A stretch of 64,000 nt of DNA from an uncultured Pelagibacteraceae bacterium (GCA_902567235.1 CACFLX010000002.1:62001-126000); one strand, 5' to 3'; shown: positions 41,097-54,595, counted from the stretch's first letter. Made by a program: numbers and translations. The notes: generated by a model from the letters alone, not told the origin.

Positions 41097-42650
41097 ATGT
41101 TAAATAAAAGAGCAGATAAACTTGAATTATTGAGAATTGCCGAAGCTGTAGCTTTGGAAAAGTCCATAGATAAAGAATTAATAATTAATTCTATGGAAAG
41201 TGGTATTGCAAAAGCTGCAAAATCAAAATTTGGTTCAGAAAATGAAATCAAATGCGTTATTGATAGAGATAGTGGAAATATTGGGATATTTAGAAAACTA
41301 ATTCTTACTGAAAAGCCTGAAAATATGAATTTAGAAATAAGTTTAGAACAGGCTGTTAAAATTGATGAAGAAAATAAAAATAAACAAATTGGAGATGAAA
41401 TTTTACAACCTTTACCATCGTTTGATTTTGGAAGAATTGCTGCACAGACTGCAAAGCAAGTTATAAGTTTTAATGTACGGGAAGCTGAGAGAGAGAGACA
41501 ATATCAAGATTTCAAAGATAAGAAAGATACCATACTTAGCGGTATAGTTAAAAGAATTGAATTTGGAAATATAATAGCTGATCTTGGAAGAACTGAAGCA
41601 ATAATACAAAAAAATGAAATGATACCTAGAGAAAATATTAAAGCAGGAGATAGGGTAAAAGCATACTGCCTAGATGTGAGAAGAGAACCAAAAGGACAAC
41701 AAATATTTTTGTCGCGAGCTCATCCAAAATTTATGGAAAAATTATTTTTTCAAGAGGTACCAGAAATTTATGATGGTTTAATTGAAATTAAATCATCAGC
41801 CAGAGACCCGGGAAGCAGGGCAAAAATTTGTGTAAAGGCTATAGATACTTCATTAGATCCAGTGGGAGCTTGTGTAGGAATGAGGGGAAGTAGAGTTCAA
41901 GCCGTGGTTAATGAGCTTCAAGGTGAAAAAATTGATATTGTTAATTGGTCTGAAGACCCAGCAATTGTTGTAGCAAATGCGTTATCGCCAGCAGAAGTTC
42001 AAAGAGTAAATGTAGATAGTGACTTAAAAAAACTTGATGTAATCCTTACAGAAGAAAATTTAAGTAAAGCAATCGGTAGAAGAGGACAAAATGTTAGACT
42101 TGCAACAAAACTATTAAATTATGAAATTAACATAATGACTGATCAAGAAGACTCTGAAAGAAGACAAATAGAGTTTAAAGAGAAAACTGATAATTTTGTA
42201 AAAAATCTTGAATTAGATGAAACGTTAGGCCAACTATTAGTTGCCGAAGGCTTTTCTTCGATTGATGAAATTAAAGATAGTTCAACAGATGCTCTAATAA
42301 AAATTGAAGGAATAGAAGAAGATACAGCTAAAGAACTTATTGAAAGAGCAGAAGAGTTTTATAAAAAAGATCAGATAGAAATTAATAATAAAATAAAGGA
42401 TTTAGGCCTTGAGAGTGAATTAATTAGTCATGAAGGACTAACTCCAGGAATGCTTGTAACTTTAGGAGAACAGAGTATTTTAAAATTGTCAGATTTTGCA
42501 GACTTATCATCAGATGAACTAACTGGAGCATACGATATTATTAAGGGAGAAAGAGTAAAAATTAAAGGATATCTTGAAGATTTTGCACTTTCAAAAAATG
42601 AAGCAGATAACTTGATAATGTCTGCTAGAGACAAAGTATATAAAGATTGA
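41097..42650 (+). CDS. nusA: Transcription termination/antitermination factor NusA (start trimmed from 41082)
   Basis: SFDFGRIAAQTAKQVI, GACVGMRGSRVQAVVNELQGEKIDIV, KAIGRRGQNVRLATKL. Confidence 0.97.
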   Translation: MLNKRADKLELLRIAEAVALEKSIDKELIINSMESGIAKAAKSKFGSENEIKCVIDRDSGNIGIFRKLILTEKPENMNLEISLEQAVKIDEENKNKQIGDEILQPLPSFDFGRIAAQTAKQVISFNVREAERERQYQDFKDKKDTILSGIVKRIEFGNIIADLGRTEAIIQKNEMIPRENIKAGDRVKAYCLDVRREPKGQQIFLSRAHPKFMEKLFFQEVPEIYDGLIEIKSSARDPGSRAKICVKAIDTSLDPVGACVGMRGSRVQAVVNELQGEKIDIVNWSEDPAIVVANALSPAEVQRVNVDSDLKKLDVILTEENLSKAIGRRGQNVRLATKLLNYEINIMTDQEDSERRQIEFKEKTDNFVKNLELDETLGQLLVAEGFSSIDEIKDSSTDALIKIEGIEEDTAKELIERAEEFYKKDQIEINNKIKDLGLESELISHEGLTPGMLVTLGEQSILKLSDFADLSSDELTGAYDIIKGERVKIKGYLEDFALSKNEADNLIMSARDKVYKD

Positions 42651-42660
42651 GAGATGACCT

Positions 42661-44865
42661 ATGGAAAAGAAAAAACTAAAATTAACTATTTCTGGAAGTT
42701 CAAGAAAGACCAAAGATAGTATTGAGTTAGCAAAGTCCCAAGGAAAAAAAACAGTAGTCATAGAAAAAAAAAGTAGGTTTAGTTCGAAGCCTTCATTTCT
42801 TAAAAATGAAACACAAAGAAAATTTCAGAATAAATCAAATATTAATTTTCAACCACAAAAACCATCATTTTCAAAACCAAATCAAACAAATGATTTTGAA
42901 AAAAGGAAATTAGCTGAACAAAGAGCTACAAAAAGATTAAAAGGGGATAATACTCAAAAAGGTAAAATTGGATCAAAAAGAAGAGAATTAAAATTAACAT
43001 TATCAAGAGCTTTAAGCGAAGATGATATTGGATTTAAAGCTAGAAGTTTAGCCTCTTTAAAAAGAGCAAAAAAAAAAGAAAATAAAGAATTAAGTAAAAG
43101 CGATAATTTAGAGGAATTAAAACCTGTCAAAAGAAATGTCAATATTCCTGAAATAATTACAATTAGGGAGCTTGCAAATAGAATGGCAGAGCAATCTAGT
43201 AATTTAATTAAACATCTTTTGTCGATGGGTGTGACAGCAACAATTAATCATAGCATTAATTCCGATATAGCTGAATACTTAGTTCAAGAATTTGGTCATA
43301 ATCCAATTAAAGAAGAAAAAGCAGAAGAAAAAATACAAAAAATTAAAAAAATAAAATCTGAAAATTTAAAAAGTAGACCCCCAATAGTTACAGTTATGGG
43401 GCATGTTGATCATGGCAAAACATCAGTTTTAGATGTTTTGAGAAAAACAAATGTTGTTTCAGGAGAATTTGGAGGTATTACACAACATTTAGGAGCATAC
43501 CAAATTATTTATAATTCAAATAAAATTACATTTATAGACACTCCAGGCCATGCAGCTTTCACTGAAATGAGAGCAAGAGGTTCTAAATTAACAGATTTAG
43601 TTATTTTAGTTGTTGCAGCTGACGATGGGGTAAAACCACAAACAGTGGAGTCAATTAAACATGCAAAAGCTGCCAATGTTCCAATTGTTGTTGCTATAAA
43701 TAAATGTGATCTTCCAGAGGCTGACCCTCAAAAGATAAAAAATCAATTATTAGAGCATGAATTAATTGCTGAAGATTTATCTGGTGATATTTTAATGGTC
43801 GAAATTTCAACTAAGACAAAAAAGAATTTAGATAAATTGATAGAGTCAGTTTTATTACAAGCTGAGTTATTAGATTTAAAAACAGACTATGAAATAAAAT
43901 CCAATGGGGTTGTGTTAGAGTCAAAAATTGATGTTGGAAGAGGCCCAATTGTAAGCATTATTGTAACCACTGGGACTCTAAAAAAAGGAGATTATTTTGT
44001 TAGTGGAATGCAATGGGGCAAAGTAAGAGCTTTAATTAATGACCAAGGATCAAGTGTTGACTTTGCAAATCCATCAACTCCTGTAGAAGTATTAGGCATA
44101 AATGGAGCCGCAAAAGCAGGCGATGATTTTATTGTTCTAGAAAATGAGAAAGAGGCAAAAATATTATGTGATGCAAGAGTACAGGAAAATAAAGATGGAA
44201 AAAATCCTTTAACTTTTGTTACTCAAGACTCCGCATTTAAAGATAAAATCTCTGAAGAATTAAATATAATAATAAAATCAGATGTTCACGGATCTTCAGA
44301 AGCAATTAAGGGTGCAATATCTCAAATAAAACATGAAGAAGTTAAACCAAAAATAATTTTATCAGACATAGGGATGATTACTGAGACAGATGTATCTTTG
44401 GCTAAAGCTTCAAATGCAGTTTTGATAGCTTTTAATGTTAAGCCTAGCAAAGAAGCAAAGAAAGTTGCTGAGAGAGAAAAAATTAGTATTAATTCATATA
44501 ATATAATTTATGAATTATTAGATTTTATTAAGAGTAAAATGTCTGGTTTATTATCACCCGATATTAAAGAAAAAATTATTGGTTCAGCAGAAATTTTAGA
44601 AATATTTAAAGTTTCCAAGGTTGGAAAAGTTGCTGGATCTAAAGTAATTGAAGGAGAAGTTTTGCAAGATTCAAATGCCAGAGTTATTCGAGATGGTACT
44701 ATTATTTTTAATGGTAAAATTGGATCAATATTTAGAGAAAAAAATCAAGCAAAACAAGTATCAGCTGGATTAGAATGTGGAATTACTATTAAGAATTTTA
44801 ATGATTTTCAAAAAAAAGATATTATTGAAGTATATAATTCTACTATTTCGGAAAGAACAGTATAA
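42661..44865 (+). CDS. infB: Translation initiation factor IF-2
   Basis: [50 protein letters not shown]. Confidence 0.99.
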   Translation: MEKKKLKLTISGSSRKTKDSIELAKSQGKKTVVIEKKSRFSSKPSFLKNETQRKFQNKSNINFQPQKPSFSKPNQTNDFEKRKLAEQRATKRLKGDNTQKGKIGSKRRELKLTLSRALSEDDIGFKARSLASLKRAKKKENKELSKSDNLEELKPVKRNVNIPEIITIRELANRMAEQSSNLIKHLLSMGVTATINHSINSDIAEYLVQEFGHNPIKEEKAEEKIQKIKKIKSENLKSRPPIVTVMGHVDHGKTSVLDVLRKTNVVSGEFGGITQHLGAYQIIYNSNKITFIDTPGHAAFTEMRARGSKLTDLVILVVAADDGVKPQTVESIKHAKAANVPIVVAINKCDLPEADPQKIKNQLLEHELIAEDLSGDILMVEISTKTKKNLDKLIESVLLQAELLDLKTDYEIKSNGVVLESKIDVGRGPIVSIIVTTGTLKKGDYFVSGMQWGKVRALINDQGSSVDFANPSTPVEVLGINGAAKAGDDFIVLENEKEAKILCDARVQENKDGKNPLTFVTQDSAFKDKISEELNIIIKSDVHGSSEAIKGAISQIKHEEVKPKIILSDIGMITETDVSLAKASNAVLIAFNVKPSKEAKKVAEREKISINSYNIIYELLDFIKSKMSGLLSPDIKEKIIGSAEILEIFKVSKVGKVAGSKVIEGEVLQDSNARVIRDGTIIFNGKIGSIFREKNQAKQVSAGLECGITIKNFNDFQKKDIIEVYNSTISERTV

Positions 44866-44870
44866 ATTTA

Positions 44871-45235
44871 TGACCAAATTAGGTAAACCAGTTTCACAAA
44901 GGCAACTTAGAGTTGGTGAAATGGTAAAGCAAGCATTAGGCATGATATTTTTAAGAGACGAAGCAAAACTACCCAATCTTGAAACTAGAGAAATTACAGT
45001 AACAGAGGTAAGAATGAGCCAAGATTTAAAAGTAGCAAAAGCATTTGTTTTGCCACTTGGAGGCAAAAATGCAAAAGAAATTGTAGACAAATTAAAAGAA
45101 TTTTCATTTGTAATTAGAAAAGTTTTATCAAAAAAAATAACAATGAAGTATTTACCCAAACTTCTATTTGTTAAGGATGAATCTTTTGATTATGCTGAAA
45201 AAATTGAAAATTTAATAAAACAAACAAATAAATAA
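44871..45235 (+). CDS. rbfA: 30S ribosome-binding factor A (start trimmed from 44777)
   Basis: QRQLRVGEMVKQALGMIFLRDE, ITVTEVRMSQDLKVAKAFVLPLGG. Confidence 0.92.
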
Positions 45236-45243
45236 GGACATAA

Positions 45244-45492
45244 ATGACAAAAAAGAGTAAAGAATTAGCTATTCATGAAAAGGATACCGGATCTTCTGAA
45301 GTTCAAATAGCTTTATTGACAGATAAAATAGAAAATTTATCTAATCATATAAAAAAAAACAAAAAAGATAAGCATACTTCTGTTGGATTGTTAAAAGCTG
45401 TTAACAGAAGGAAAAAATTATTAGATTATTTAAAAAAAAATAAAATAGATTCTTATCAGAACGTGATATCAAAACTAAATTTAAGAAAGTAG
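45244..45492 (+). CDS. rpsO: 30S ribosomal protein S15
   Basis: HEKDTGSSEVQIALLTDKIENLSNHIKKNKKDKHTSVGLLKAVNRRKKLLDYLKK. Confidence 0.98.
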   Translation: MTKKSKELAIHEKDTGSSEVQIALLTDKIENLSNHIKKNKKDKHTSVGLLKAVNRRKKLLDYLKKNKIDSYQNVISKLNLRK

Positions 45493-45498
45493 AAATAA

Positions 45499-47571
45499 AT
45501 GTTTAAAGTATTTAAAAAAGAAATTGAATTAAATGGAAAAAAAATAAGTTTAGAAACAGGAAAAATTGCAAGACAAGCAGATGGGGCAATAATTGCAAAA
45601 TGTGGAGAAACAGTTGTTTTAGCGACTGTAGTTGGTGCAAAAAAAATAAATCCAGATGTTGATTATTTTCCATTGTCAGTAAATTATCAAGAAAAGTATT
45701 ATGCTGCAGGAAAAATTCCAGGAGGTTATTTTAAAAGAGAAGCAAGACCTACAGAAAGTGAAACTTTAATATCAAGATTGATTGATAGACCAATAAGACC
45801 TTTGTTTCCAGGTGAATTCAAAAATGAAGTACAATTACTTCCAACAGTAATATCTTATGACAAAGAAAATGAAGCAGATATATTGTCAATTATTGCATCA
45901 TCAGCAGCTTTAGCTATATCTGGCATGCCATTTATGGGTCCTATTGGAGCATCTAGAGTTGGTTTTGTTGATGGTAAATATGTTCTTAATCCTTCAAAAA
46001 AAGAATTAGAAAATTCAAAATTAGATCTTGTTGTTGCAGGAACTAAAGATGCAGTTCTAATGGTCGAGTCTGAAACAAGCGGTTTAACAGAAGAAGAAAT
46101 GTTAAATGCAGTAAAATTTGGCCATGAAAATTTTATTCCAGTAATTAAAATGATTGAAGAGTTAGCAGCTGAATGTAAAAAACCTGATTGGATTGTGGAG
46201 AAAAAAGACCTTTCTGAAGTTAAGAAAAAAATTGAAGAAAAATTTACTGATGAGCTAAAAAAAGCTTTTTCAATAAGAGATAAACAAGAAAGATCAAATT
46301 TAATATCTGATATAACAGATAGAGCAAAAAAATTATTTGAAGAAAATGAAAATTTTACAGATTTAGATGTTAATTCTGAACTTAAAAATTTAGAAAAAAG
46401 AATAGTTAGAACAGATATCTTAAAAAATAAAAATAGAATTGATGGAAGAGGACTTTCAGATGTAAGGCCAATAATGTGTGAAGTTGGAATTTTGCCAAGG
46501 GCTCATGGTTCAGCACTATTTACTAGAGGCGAAACTCAAGCAATTGTCACAACAACACTTGGAACCTCAGATGATGAACAAAGAATTGAAAGTTTAGAAG
46601 GTCTTCAAAGAGAAAGGTTCATGCTTCACTATAACTTCCCACCATTCTCAGTGGGAGAAACTGGAAGGATTGGAACAGGAAGAAGAGAAATAGGACATGG
46701 AAAACTTGCATGGAGAGCAATTAATTCGTCTTTACCTTCAAAAGAAAGTTTCCCTTACACATTTAGGATTGTATCAGAAATAACAGAGTCCAATGGTTCA
46801 TCATCAATGGCAACAGTTTGTGGTACTTCATTAGCATTAATGGATGCGGGTGTTCCAATAAAAGAACCAGTTGCAGGTATTGCTATGGGATTAATTAAAG
46901 AAGGTGACGATTTTAGTGTATTATCAGACATCCTTGGAGATGAAGATCATTTGGGCGATATGGACTTTAAAGTTGCTGGAACTAAAGATGGAATTACATC
47001 TCTTCAAATGGATATTAAGATAACAGGAATAACATTTGAAATAATGGAACAAGCCTTAAAACAAGCGAAGGATGGGAGAATTCATATCTTAGGTGAAATG
47101 AATAAGGCTCTAAATAAATCAAGAGATGGTGTTGGCAAACACACTCCGAAGATGGAAAAAATAACTGTAGATAAAAAAGATATTGCTACGGTTATTGGAA
47201 AAGGAGGTGCAACAATAAGAGAAATAGTTGAAAAATCAGGTGCTAAAGTAGATGTTAATGATGAAGGAGTTGTAACAGTTGCAGCGCCAGACGAAGAATC
47301 TAGAAATATTGCACTTCAATTTATCAAAGATCTTACTGCTAAAGCTGAATTAAATAAAATTTATAACGGAAAAGTTATGAAAATTATGGAATTTGGAGCA
47401 TTTGTTAACTTTCTTGGAAAACAAGATGGTCTAGTTCATATTTCTGAACTTGCAGATAAAAGAGTTGCTAAAGTAACTGATGTTGTAAAAGAAGGCGATG
47501 AGGTAAAAGTTAAAGTCATAGGTTTTGATAGAGGAAAAGTTAAACTATCTATTAAACAAGCAGCAATTTAG
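45499..47571 (+). CDS. pnp: Polyribonucleotide nucleotidyltransferase
   Basis: Two RNase PH domains, KH ([22 protein letters not shown]) and S1 domains. Confidence 0.99.
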   Translation: MFKVFKKEIELNGKKISLETGKIARQADGAIIAKCGETVVLATVVGAKKINPDVDYFPLSVNYQEKYYAAGKIPGGYFKREARPTESETLISRLIDRPIRPLFPGEFKNEVQLLPTVISYDKENEADILSIIASSAALAISGMPFMGPIGASRVGFVDGKYVLNPSKKELENSKLDLVVAGTKDAVLMVESETSGLTEEEMLNAVKFGHENFIPVIKMIEELAAECKKPDWIVEKKDLSEVKKKIEEKFTDELKKAFSIRDKQERSNLISDITDRAKKLFEENENFTDLDVNSELKNLEKRIVRTDILKNKNRIDGRGLSDVRPIMCEVGILPRAHGSALFTRGETQAIVTTTLGTSDDEQRIESLEGLQRERFMLHYNFPPFSVGETGRIGTGRREIGHGKLAWRAINSSLPSKESFPYTFRIVSEITESNGSSSMATVCGTSLALMDAGVPIKEPVAGIAMGLIKEGDDFSVLSDILGDEDHLGDMDFKVAGTKDGITSLQMDIKITGITFEIMEQALKQAKDGRIHILGEMNKALNKSRDGVGKHTPKMEKITVDKKDIATVIGKGGATIREIVEKSGAKVDVNDEGVVTVAAPDEESRNIALQFIKDLTAKAELNKIYNGKVMKIMEFGAFVNFLGKQDGLVHISELADKRVAKVTDVVKEGDEVKVKVIGFDRGKVKLSIKQAAI

Positions 47572-47582
47572 TATAAAAAATT

Positions 47583-47807
47583 ATGCAAAATCAAGAAATA
47601 ATTCAAATAATTGAAAATCTAAAAGGCAGAAGAAATTATGAAGAGAAAAAAGCCTCAAAGCTTGGTTTCACTTCACTTTATGCTTACCTTGAAGATAAAA
47701 TTTTAAAAGAAAAAAAAGCTTATGAGGAGAGTAAAAAAGAATTAGAGGAAATAAAAACTGCTAGTAAAGCAAAAAATAAACAAAAAAAAAGTTGTAGCTG
47801 TTGTTGA
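47583..47807 (+). CDS. Small coiled-coil-like protein with C-terminal CSCC
   Basis: 74 aa, Lys/Glu-rich helix ending KNKQKKSCSCC; no family recognised. Confidence 0.6.
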   Translation: MQNQEIIQIIENLKGRRNYEEKKASKLGFTSLYAYLEDKILKEKKAYEESKKELEEIKTASKAKNKQKKSCSCC

Positions 47808-47957
47808 TTACTTAATTTTGTATCTAATTTTACTAATTAGAAAGATAGCTATTGCGCTTAAGACAGCAAAAACTTCTAGCGCATGTCCTGAATTTCCTAA
47901 AAGAAATTGAACAAAATAAAATATAATACAAACTACAAACCAAACCAATATTAACAT
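47808..47957 (-). CDS. Small membrane protein (49 aa, not in ORF track)
   Basis: Manual translation MLILVWFVVCIIFYFVQFLLGNSGHALEVFAVLSAIAIFLISKIRYKIK; two hydrophobic stretches; starts at a TAATG overlap with the ORF above. Confidence 0.5.
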   Translation of the reverse strand: MLILVWFVVCIIFYFVQFLLGNSGHALEVFAVLSAIAIFLISKIRYKIK

Positions 47958-48070
47958 TATTTATTCTTTTTTTTTTCTCTCTTTTTTTTTCTCTTTTCTT
48001 TAAAGGAAAGTTTTGCTTTTTTCAAAACACTTGCATCTTTAAAAGATTTACCGCTGTATCTTTTAGACAT
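47957..48070 (-). CDS. Very basic short ORF downstream of fabI (37 aa)
   Basis: Manual translation MSKRYSGKSFKDASVLKKAKLSFKEKRKKKREKKKNK; 4 bp after the fabI stop; poly-A tract makes the 3' frame uncertain. Confidence 0.4.
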   Translation of the reverse strand: MSKRYSGKSFKDASVLKKAKLSFKEKRKKKREKKKNK

Positions 48071-48074
48071 AAAA

Positions 48075-48860
48075 TTAAGTTATATTTTTTGGATCAGGCA
48101 TTCCTACTTTATTATAACCGGCATCTACATAGTGAATTTCACCAGTTACACCTCCTCCAAGATCGCTTAATAAATATAGGGCAGAGTTACCAACATCATG
48201 AATATCTACATTTCTTTTTAAGAAAGAATGATCTTCGTTCCATTTATAAAGAAATTTTGCATCTCCAATTGCAGATGCAGCTAAAGTTTTAATTGGCCCA
48301 GCGCTTATTGCATTTACTCTAATTCCTTTTGATCCTAAATCTCTAGCTAGATATTTAACACTTGCCTCAAGAGCAGATTTACAAACTCCCATCACATTGT
48401 AATTTGGAATAGCTTTATTAGACTCGTAGGTTAATGTAAGCATGCTTCCTCCTTTGTTCATTACTTTGGAAGCTTCCTTTGCAACTTCAGTAAATGAAAA
48501 GCATGAAATTAGCATACTTCTTAAAAAATTTTCTCTAGTAGTATTCAAATATTCGCCTGATAATTCTGATTTGTCTGAAAAGGCGACTGCATGAACAACA
48601 AAATCAATTTTACTCCATTTTGATTTTATGTCTTCAAAAAGTTTTATTACTTCATCTTTTTTTTCAACATCGCAACTAAACGTTACATTTGAATTTAATT
48701 TCTCAGCTAAAGGAACTACTCTTTTTTTTAAGGCATCACCCAGATATGTAAATGCCAATTCAGCCCCTGCTTCAGCTAATTTTTGAGAAATACCCCACGC
48801 AATAGATCTTTCGTTAGCAACTCCCATGATCAAACCTTTTTTGCCTTGCATTAAACTCAT
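48075..48860 (-). CDS. fabI: Enoyl-[acyl-carrier-protein] reductase (NADH)
   Basis: GLIMGVANERSIAWGISQKLAEAGAELAFTYLG, RVNAISAGPIKTLAASAI. Confidence 0.97.
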   Translation of the reverse strand: MSLMQGKKGLIMGVANERSIAWGISQKLAEAGAELAFTYLGDALKKRVVPLAEKLNSNVTFSCDVEKKDEVIKLFEDIKSKWSKIDFVVHAVAFSDKSELSGEYLNTTRENFLRSMLISCFSFTEVAKEASKVMNKGGSMLTLTYESNKAIPNYNVMGVCKSALEASVKYLARDLGSKGIRVNAISAGPIKTLAASAIGDAKFLYKWNEDHSFLKRNVDIHDVGNSALYLLSDLGGGVTGEIHYVDAGYNKVGMPDPKNIT

Positions 48861-48863
48861 AGA

Positions 48864-50075
48864 TTAAACCTTTTCAAAAACTAAAGTTGCATTAGTTCCA
48901 CCAAATCCAAAACTATTAGACATAATAGCATTCAGAGTTACATCTTTTTCAACTTTTGTAACTATAGGGTATTTTTTTGCTTCTTCATCCATGTCGGTTA
49001 TATTTATAGATGCTGATACAAAGTTATTTTTCATCATAATTAAACTATAAACGGCCTCATGTACTGATGTAGCTCCTAATGAATGACCTGAAAGAGATTT
49101 TGTAGAACTTATTTTAGGAACGTTATCTTTAAAAACTTCTCCTACAGCTTTTAATTCTGTTATATCTCCAACTGGGGTTGAAGTGCCGTGTGTATTTATA
49201 TAATCAATTTTATTTTTACTTGTGTTTAAAGCCATTTGCATACATCTTACAGCTCCTTCTCCTGATGGAGCGACCATATCATATCCATCTGAAGTTGCCC
49301 CATAGCCAGTTAATTCAGCATAGATTTTTGCGCCTCTTGCTTTAGCGTGCTCGTATTCTTCTAAAACTAAAACTCCTCCACCTCCAGAAATAACAAATCC
49401 ATCTCTAGTTTTGTCGTAAGGTCTAGACGCTTTTTCTGGCGTATCGTTATATTTTGAAGAAAGAGCGGTCATAGCATCAAACATAGCAGTCATTGCATAG
49501 TGAACTTCATCACTTCCTCCAGCAAATACAACATTTTGTTTTCCAAGTTGGATTAATTCCATTGCGTTTCCAATACAATGACCACTAGTTGCACATGCAG
49601 AGCTAATTGTATAATTAACTCCTTTAATTTTAAAAGGAACTGCCAATGTAGCAGAAGCTGTACTAGACATAGTTCTTGGAACTACAAATGGTCCCATTTT
49701 TTTTGGATTTTTTTCTCTTGTTTTATCAGCAGCTAGAATAACATTTTGTATTGATGGTCCGCCAGATCCCATGATCATTCCAGTTGAAACATTGCTGACA
49801 TCTTTATCTTCTAATCCAGAATCTTTAACTGCTTCAGTCATAGAAATATAATTATATGCTGAGCCTGGGCCCATAAATCTAATGAATTTTCTATCTACAT
49901 GGTCATCAAGTTTAATATTTGGCTTGCCATGGACATTACTTTTTAAGTTATATTCTTTATACTCTTCTGAAAATGTAATTCCAGATTTAGAATTCAATAA
50001 AGACTGGTAAACTTCTTCTTGATTATTTCCTAAACAAGATACTACTCCAACACCAGTAACAACTACTCTTTTCAT
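48864..50075 (-). CDS. fabB: 3-oxoacyl-ACP synthase I
   Basis: [29 protein letters not shown] active-site Cys, [21 protein letters not shown]. Confidence 0.96.
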   Translation of the reverse strand: MKRVVVTGVGVVSCLGNNQEEVYQSLLNSKSGITFSEEYKEYNLKSNVHGKPNIKLDDHVDRKFIRFMGPGSAYNYISMTEAVKDSGLEDKDVSNVSTGMIMGSGGPSIQNVILAADKTREKNPKKMGPFVVPRTMSSTASATLAVPFKIKGVNYTISSACATSGHCIGNAMELIQLGKQNVVFAGGSDEVHYAMTAMFDAMTALSSKYNDTPEKASRPYDKTRDGFVISGGGGVLVLEEYEHAKARGAKIYAELTGYGATSDGYDMVAPSGEGAVRCMQMALNTSKNKIDYINTHGTSTPVGDITELKAVGEVFKDNVPKISSTKSLSGHSLGATSVHEAVYSLIMMKNNFVSASINITDMDEEAKKYPIVTKVEKDVTLNAIMSNSFGFGGTNATLVFEKV

Positions 50076-50578
50076 TATTTAAATAATCCTACTTTTAAAT
50101 TTTCTGCTGAATAAATTTTTTTTTCATCTGCTAATAAAACACCATTTGCTAAACCAACTGTTGTTCCACTGGGAGATAAAATTTTTTTCATATCAATTAT
50201 ATATTTTGCCTTTTTTACACTTTTTAAAACTTCACCAGTAAATTTTACAGTGCCAACTCCCAATGCTCTTCCTTTTCCAGGATTGCCAAGCCAACCTAGG
50301 TAGAAGCCTACCAATTGCCACATTGCGTCTAATCCAAGACATCCAGGCATAACCGGGTCTTCTTTAAAATGACAATCAAAAAACCAAAGGTCATCTTTTA
50401 TATCAAGTTCAGCAGTTATAGAGCCTTTTTTGAAAGCACCATTGTCTTCTTTAACTTCTGTTATTCTATCAAACATAAGCATTGGAGGAAGAGGTAATTT
50501 AGCATTTCCGGGCCCAAAAAGCTTCCCATTTCCACAATTAATCAATTCCTTATAGCTATATGATGATTTTTTTTCCAT
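50075..50578 (-). CDS. fabA: 3-hydroxydecanoyl-ACP dehydratase/isomerase
   Basis: [43 protein letters not shown]. Confidence 0.97.
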   Translation of the reverse strand: MEKKSSYSYKELINCGNGKLFGPGNAKLPLPPMLMFDRITEVKEDNGAFKKGSITAELDIKDDLWFFDCHFKEDPVMPGCLGLDAMWQLVGFYLGWLGNPGKGRALGVGTVKFTGEVLKSVKKAKYIIDMKKILSPSGTTVGLANGVLLADEKKIYSAENLKVGLFK

Positions 50579-50657
50579 AAATATAGATCTTTAATACTTT
50601 ATTTATAAAAATTACAATATACAATTTCTTGAGGTTTGTTATAAATTTGTCAAAAAA

Positions 50658-51074
50658 ATGAATAATAATAGGGATTTTATTGAAAAATTAAGGTCTTCAG
50701 GGCTAAGGCCTACGAAGCAGAGATTAGAAATTTGTAAATTATTGTTTGATAGAAAAAAAACTTTTCATTTTACTATCAGCGATCTTTCTAAAATTTTAAA
50801 AAAAGAAACTATCAAGAAAATTTCTTTAGCAACTATATATAATACAGTTCATTCTTTTAAAAAAAAAGGTTACTTAAAAGAGATATCAATAGATACAGAA
50901 AAGACTTATTTTGATACTAACACTTCAAACCATCATCATTTTCTTGATATAAGTACTAATGAGCTTATAGATTTGAAAGAAGATGATGTTGATAATATAA
51001 AGATTAAAAAAAATTTACCAGGAAAGAAGATCAGGTCTATAGAAGTGCTGGTCAAAATTGAAAATAATAACTAA
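50658..51074 (+). CDS. irr: Fur-family regulator, probable Irr
   Basis: LRSSGLRPTKQRLEICKLLFD, ISLATIYNTVHSFKKKGYLKEI, NTSNHHHFLDI; divergent from fabA. Confidence 0.8.
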   Translation: MNNNRDFIEKLRSSGLRPTKQRLEICKLLFDRKKTFHFTISDLSKILKKETIKKISLATIYNTVHSFKKKGYLKEISIDTEKTYFDTNTSNHHHFLDISTNELIDLKEDDVDNIKIKKNLPGKKIRSIEVLVKIENNN

Positions 51075-51129
51075 TTTCAATTATTGCAAAAATATTAAAT
51101 TAAAATTGGAGTGGGTCAATTCTGCTATA

Positions 51130-53403
<2,274 letters not shown>

Positions 53404-53408
53404 TTTAA

Positions 53409-53858
53409 TTAAATTCCCCAAACATTTTTTGTGTCAATCCAGCCGGTGTAATCATCAGTTTCAATCTTACACCAACTAATTTCACATTTTTTTATAATTA
53501 CTAATCTACCTTTTTCTAATTTTACTAAGGGTTTTGAAAATTTACTATTTTTTTTGAAAACAATTTTTTCTTCAAGAATGATTAAAGAATTTGATTTTCT
53601 AAGCATAATTTGATGTATCCAACCACTATTTTTTTTATGATCAATTATTCTTCTAAAATTATCTTTTTTATCAATCACTTTAATTGGTAAAAATTTTTTC
53701 TTATAAATATACTTGATAGGATAATTTTTTCCTGGACCATATCTCACGTATACTTTATTTTTTTTTAAAGAAAGAAAATAATTGGTTTCCTCAGCTCTAA
53801 TATTGGAAGGATTGATAAATAAAAAAAAAAATATTATTAAAAATTTTTGCATATGCAA
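53409..53858 (-). CDS. Exported bacterial SH3-domain protein
   Basis: Signal peptide; YVRYGPGKNYPIKYIYKKK, SGWIHQIML, ISWCKIETDDYTGWID. Confidence 0.8.
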   Translation of the reverse strand: MHMQKFLIIFFFLFINPSNIRAEETNYFLSLKKNKVYVRYGPGKNYPIKYIYKKKFLPIKVIDKKDNFRRIIDHKKNSGWIHQIMLRKSNSLIILEEKIVFKKNSKFSKPLVKLEKGRLVIIKKCEISWCKIETDDYTGWIDTKNVWGI

Positions 53859-54595
53859 TTTTTCTTTTTATTAAACTCTGCTTTTCTAAAATTTAAATTA
53901 AGTAAATCTAAAATTAAGATTTTTTTATTTGATTCTTTGCTTAAATTCAAAATTTTCTTTAAAATTTCTATTGCTTGAATATTGCCAACTATACCAGCCA
54001 AAGGTCCCAATATCCCTTCACGCTCACAATTTAATACTTCATCAGAAGGTTCTGATTGATAAAAGCATTTAAGACATGGGTTTTTTTTGTTTTTAAAATC
54101 AAAAGTAAAAATATGTCCATCCATTTTACTGATTGCGCCCACAATTAAAATTTTTTTATATTTTATAGAGTATTTATTTAATAAAAACTTAGTTTTAAAA
54201 TTATCAGATCCATCAACTATAAAGTCATAACCTTTAAATATTTTTTTAATATTTTTTTTTTCAATTTTTTCTTTATAAGTTTTTATTTTTACTTGTGGAT
54301 TGACTAATTTAATTTTTTTTTTTAAAACACTAACTTTAAACTTTCCTATATCTCTAGAGTTGTATAATGACTGTCTATGAATATTTGAAGTATTTACTTT
54401 ATCATGATCAATTACCCCAATATTTCCAACACCTGCTCTACTTAAGTAATCAATCACAGGACAACCTAGCCCTCCTGCTCCAACAACCAAAACTTTTGAT
54501 TTAATTATTTTTTTTTGTCCTAAAGGACCAACATCTTTTAAAACTATTTGTCTTGAATATCTTTCAACTAGTTTTTTATTAAGAATATTTTTCAT
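53837..54595 (-). CDS. ThiF/MoeB-type E1-like adenylyltransferase
   Basis: RYSRQIVLKDVGPLGQKKI, VLVVGAGGLGCPVIDYLSRAGVGNIGVIDHD, VDGSDNFKTK. Confidence 0.92.
   Translation of the reverse strand: MKNILNKKLVERYSRQIVLKDVGPLGQKKIIKSKVLVVGAGGLGCPVIDYLSRAGVGNIGVIDHDKVNTSNIHRQSLYNSRDIGKFKVSVLKKKIKLVNPQVKIKTYKEKIEKKNIKKIFKGYDFIVDGSDNFKTKFLLNKYSIKYKKILIVGAISKMDGHIFTFDFKNKKNPCLKCFYQSEPSDEVLNCEREGILGPLAGIVGNIQAIEILKKILNLSKESNKKILILDLLNLNFRKAEFNKKKNCICKNF

Noticed and set aside
53404-53408. Possible mobile-element scar around katG
   Set aside because: No transposase, integrase, tRNA or direct repeats seen flanking katG; junctions are ordinary short gaps.
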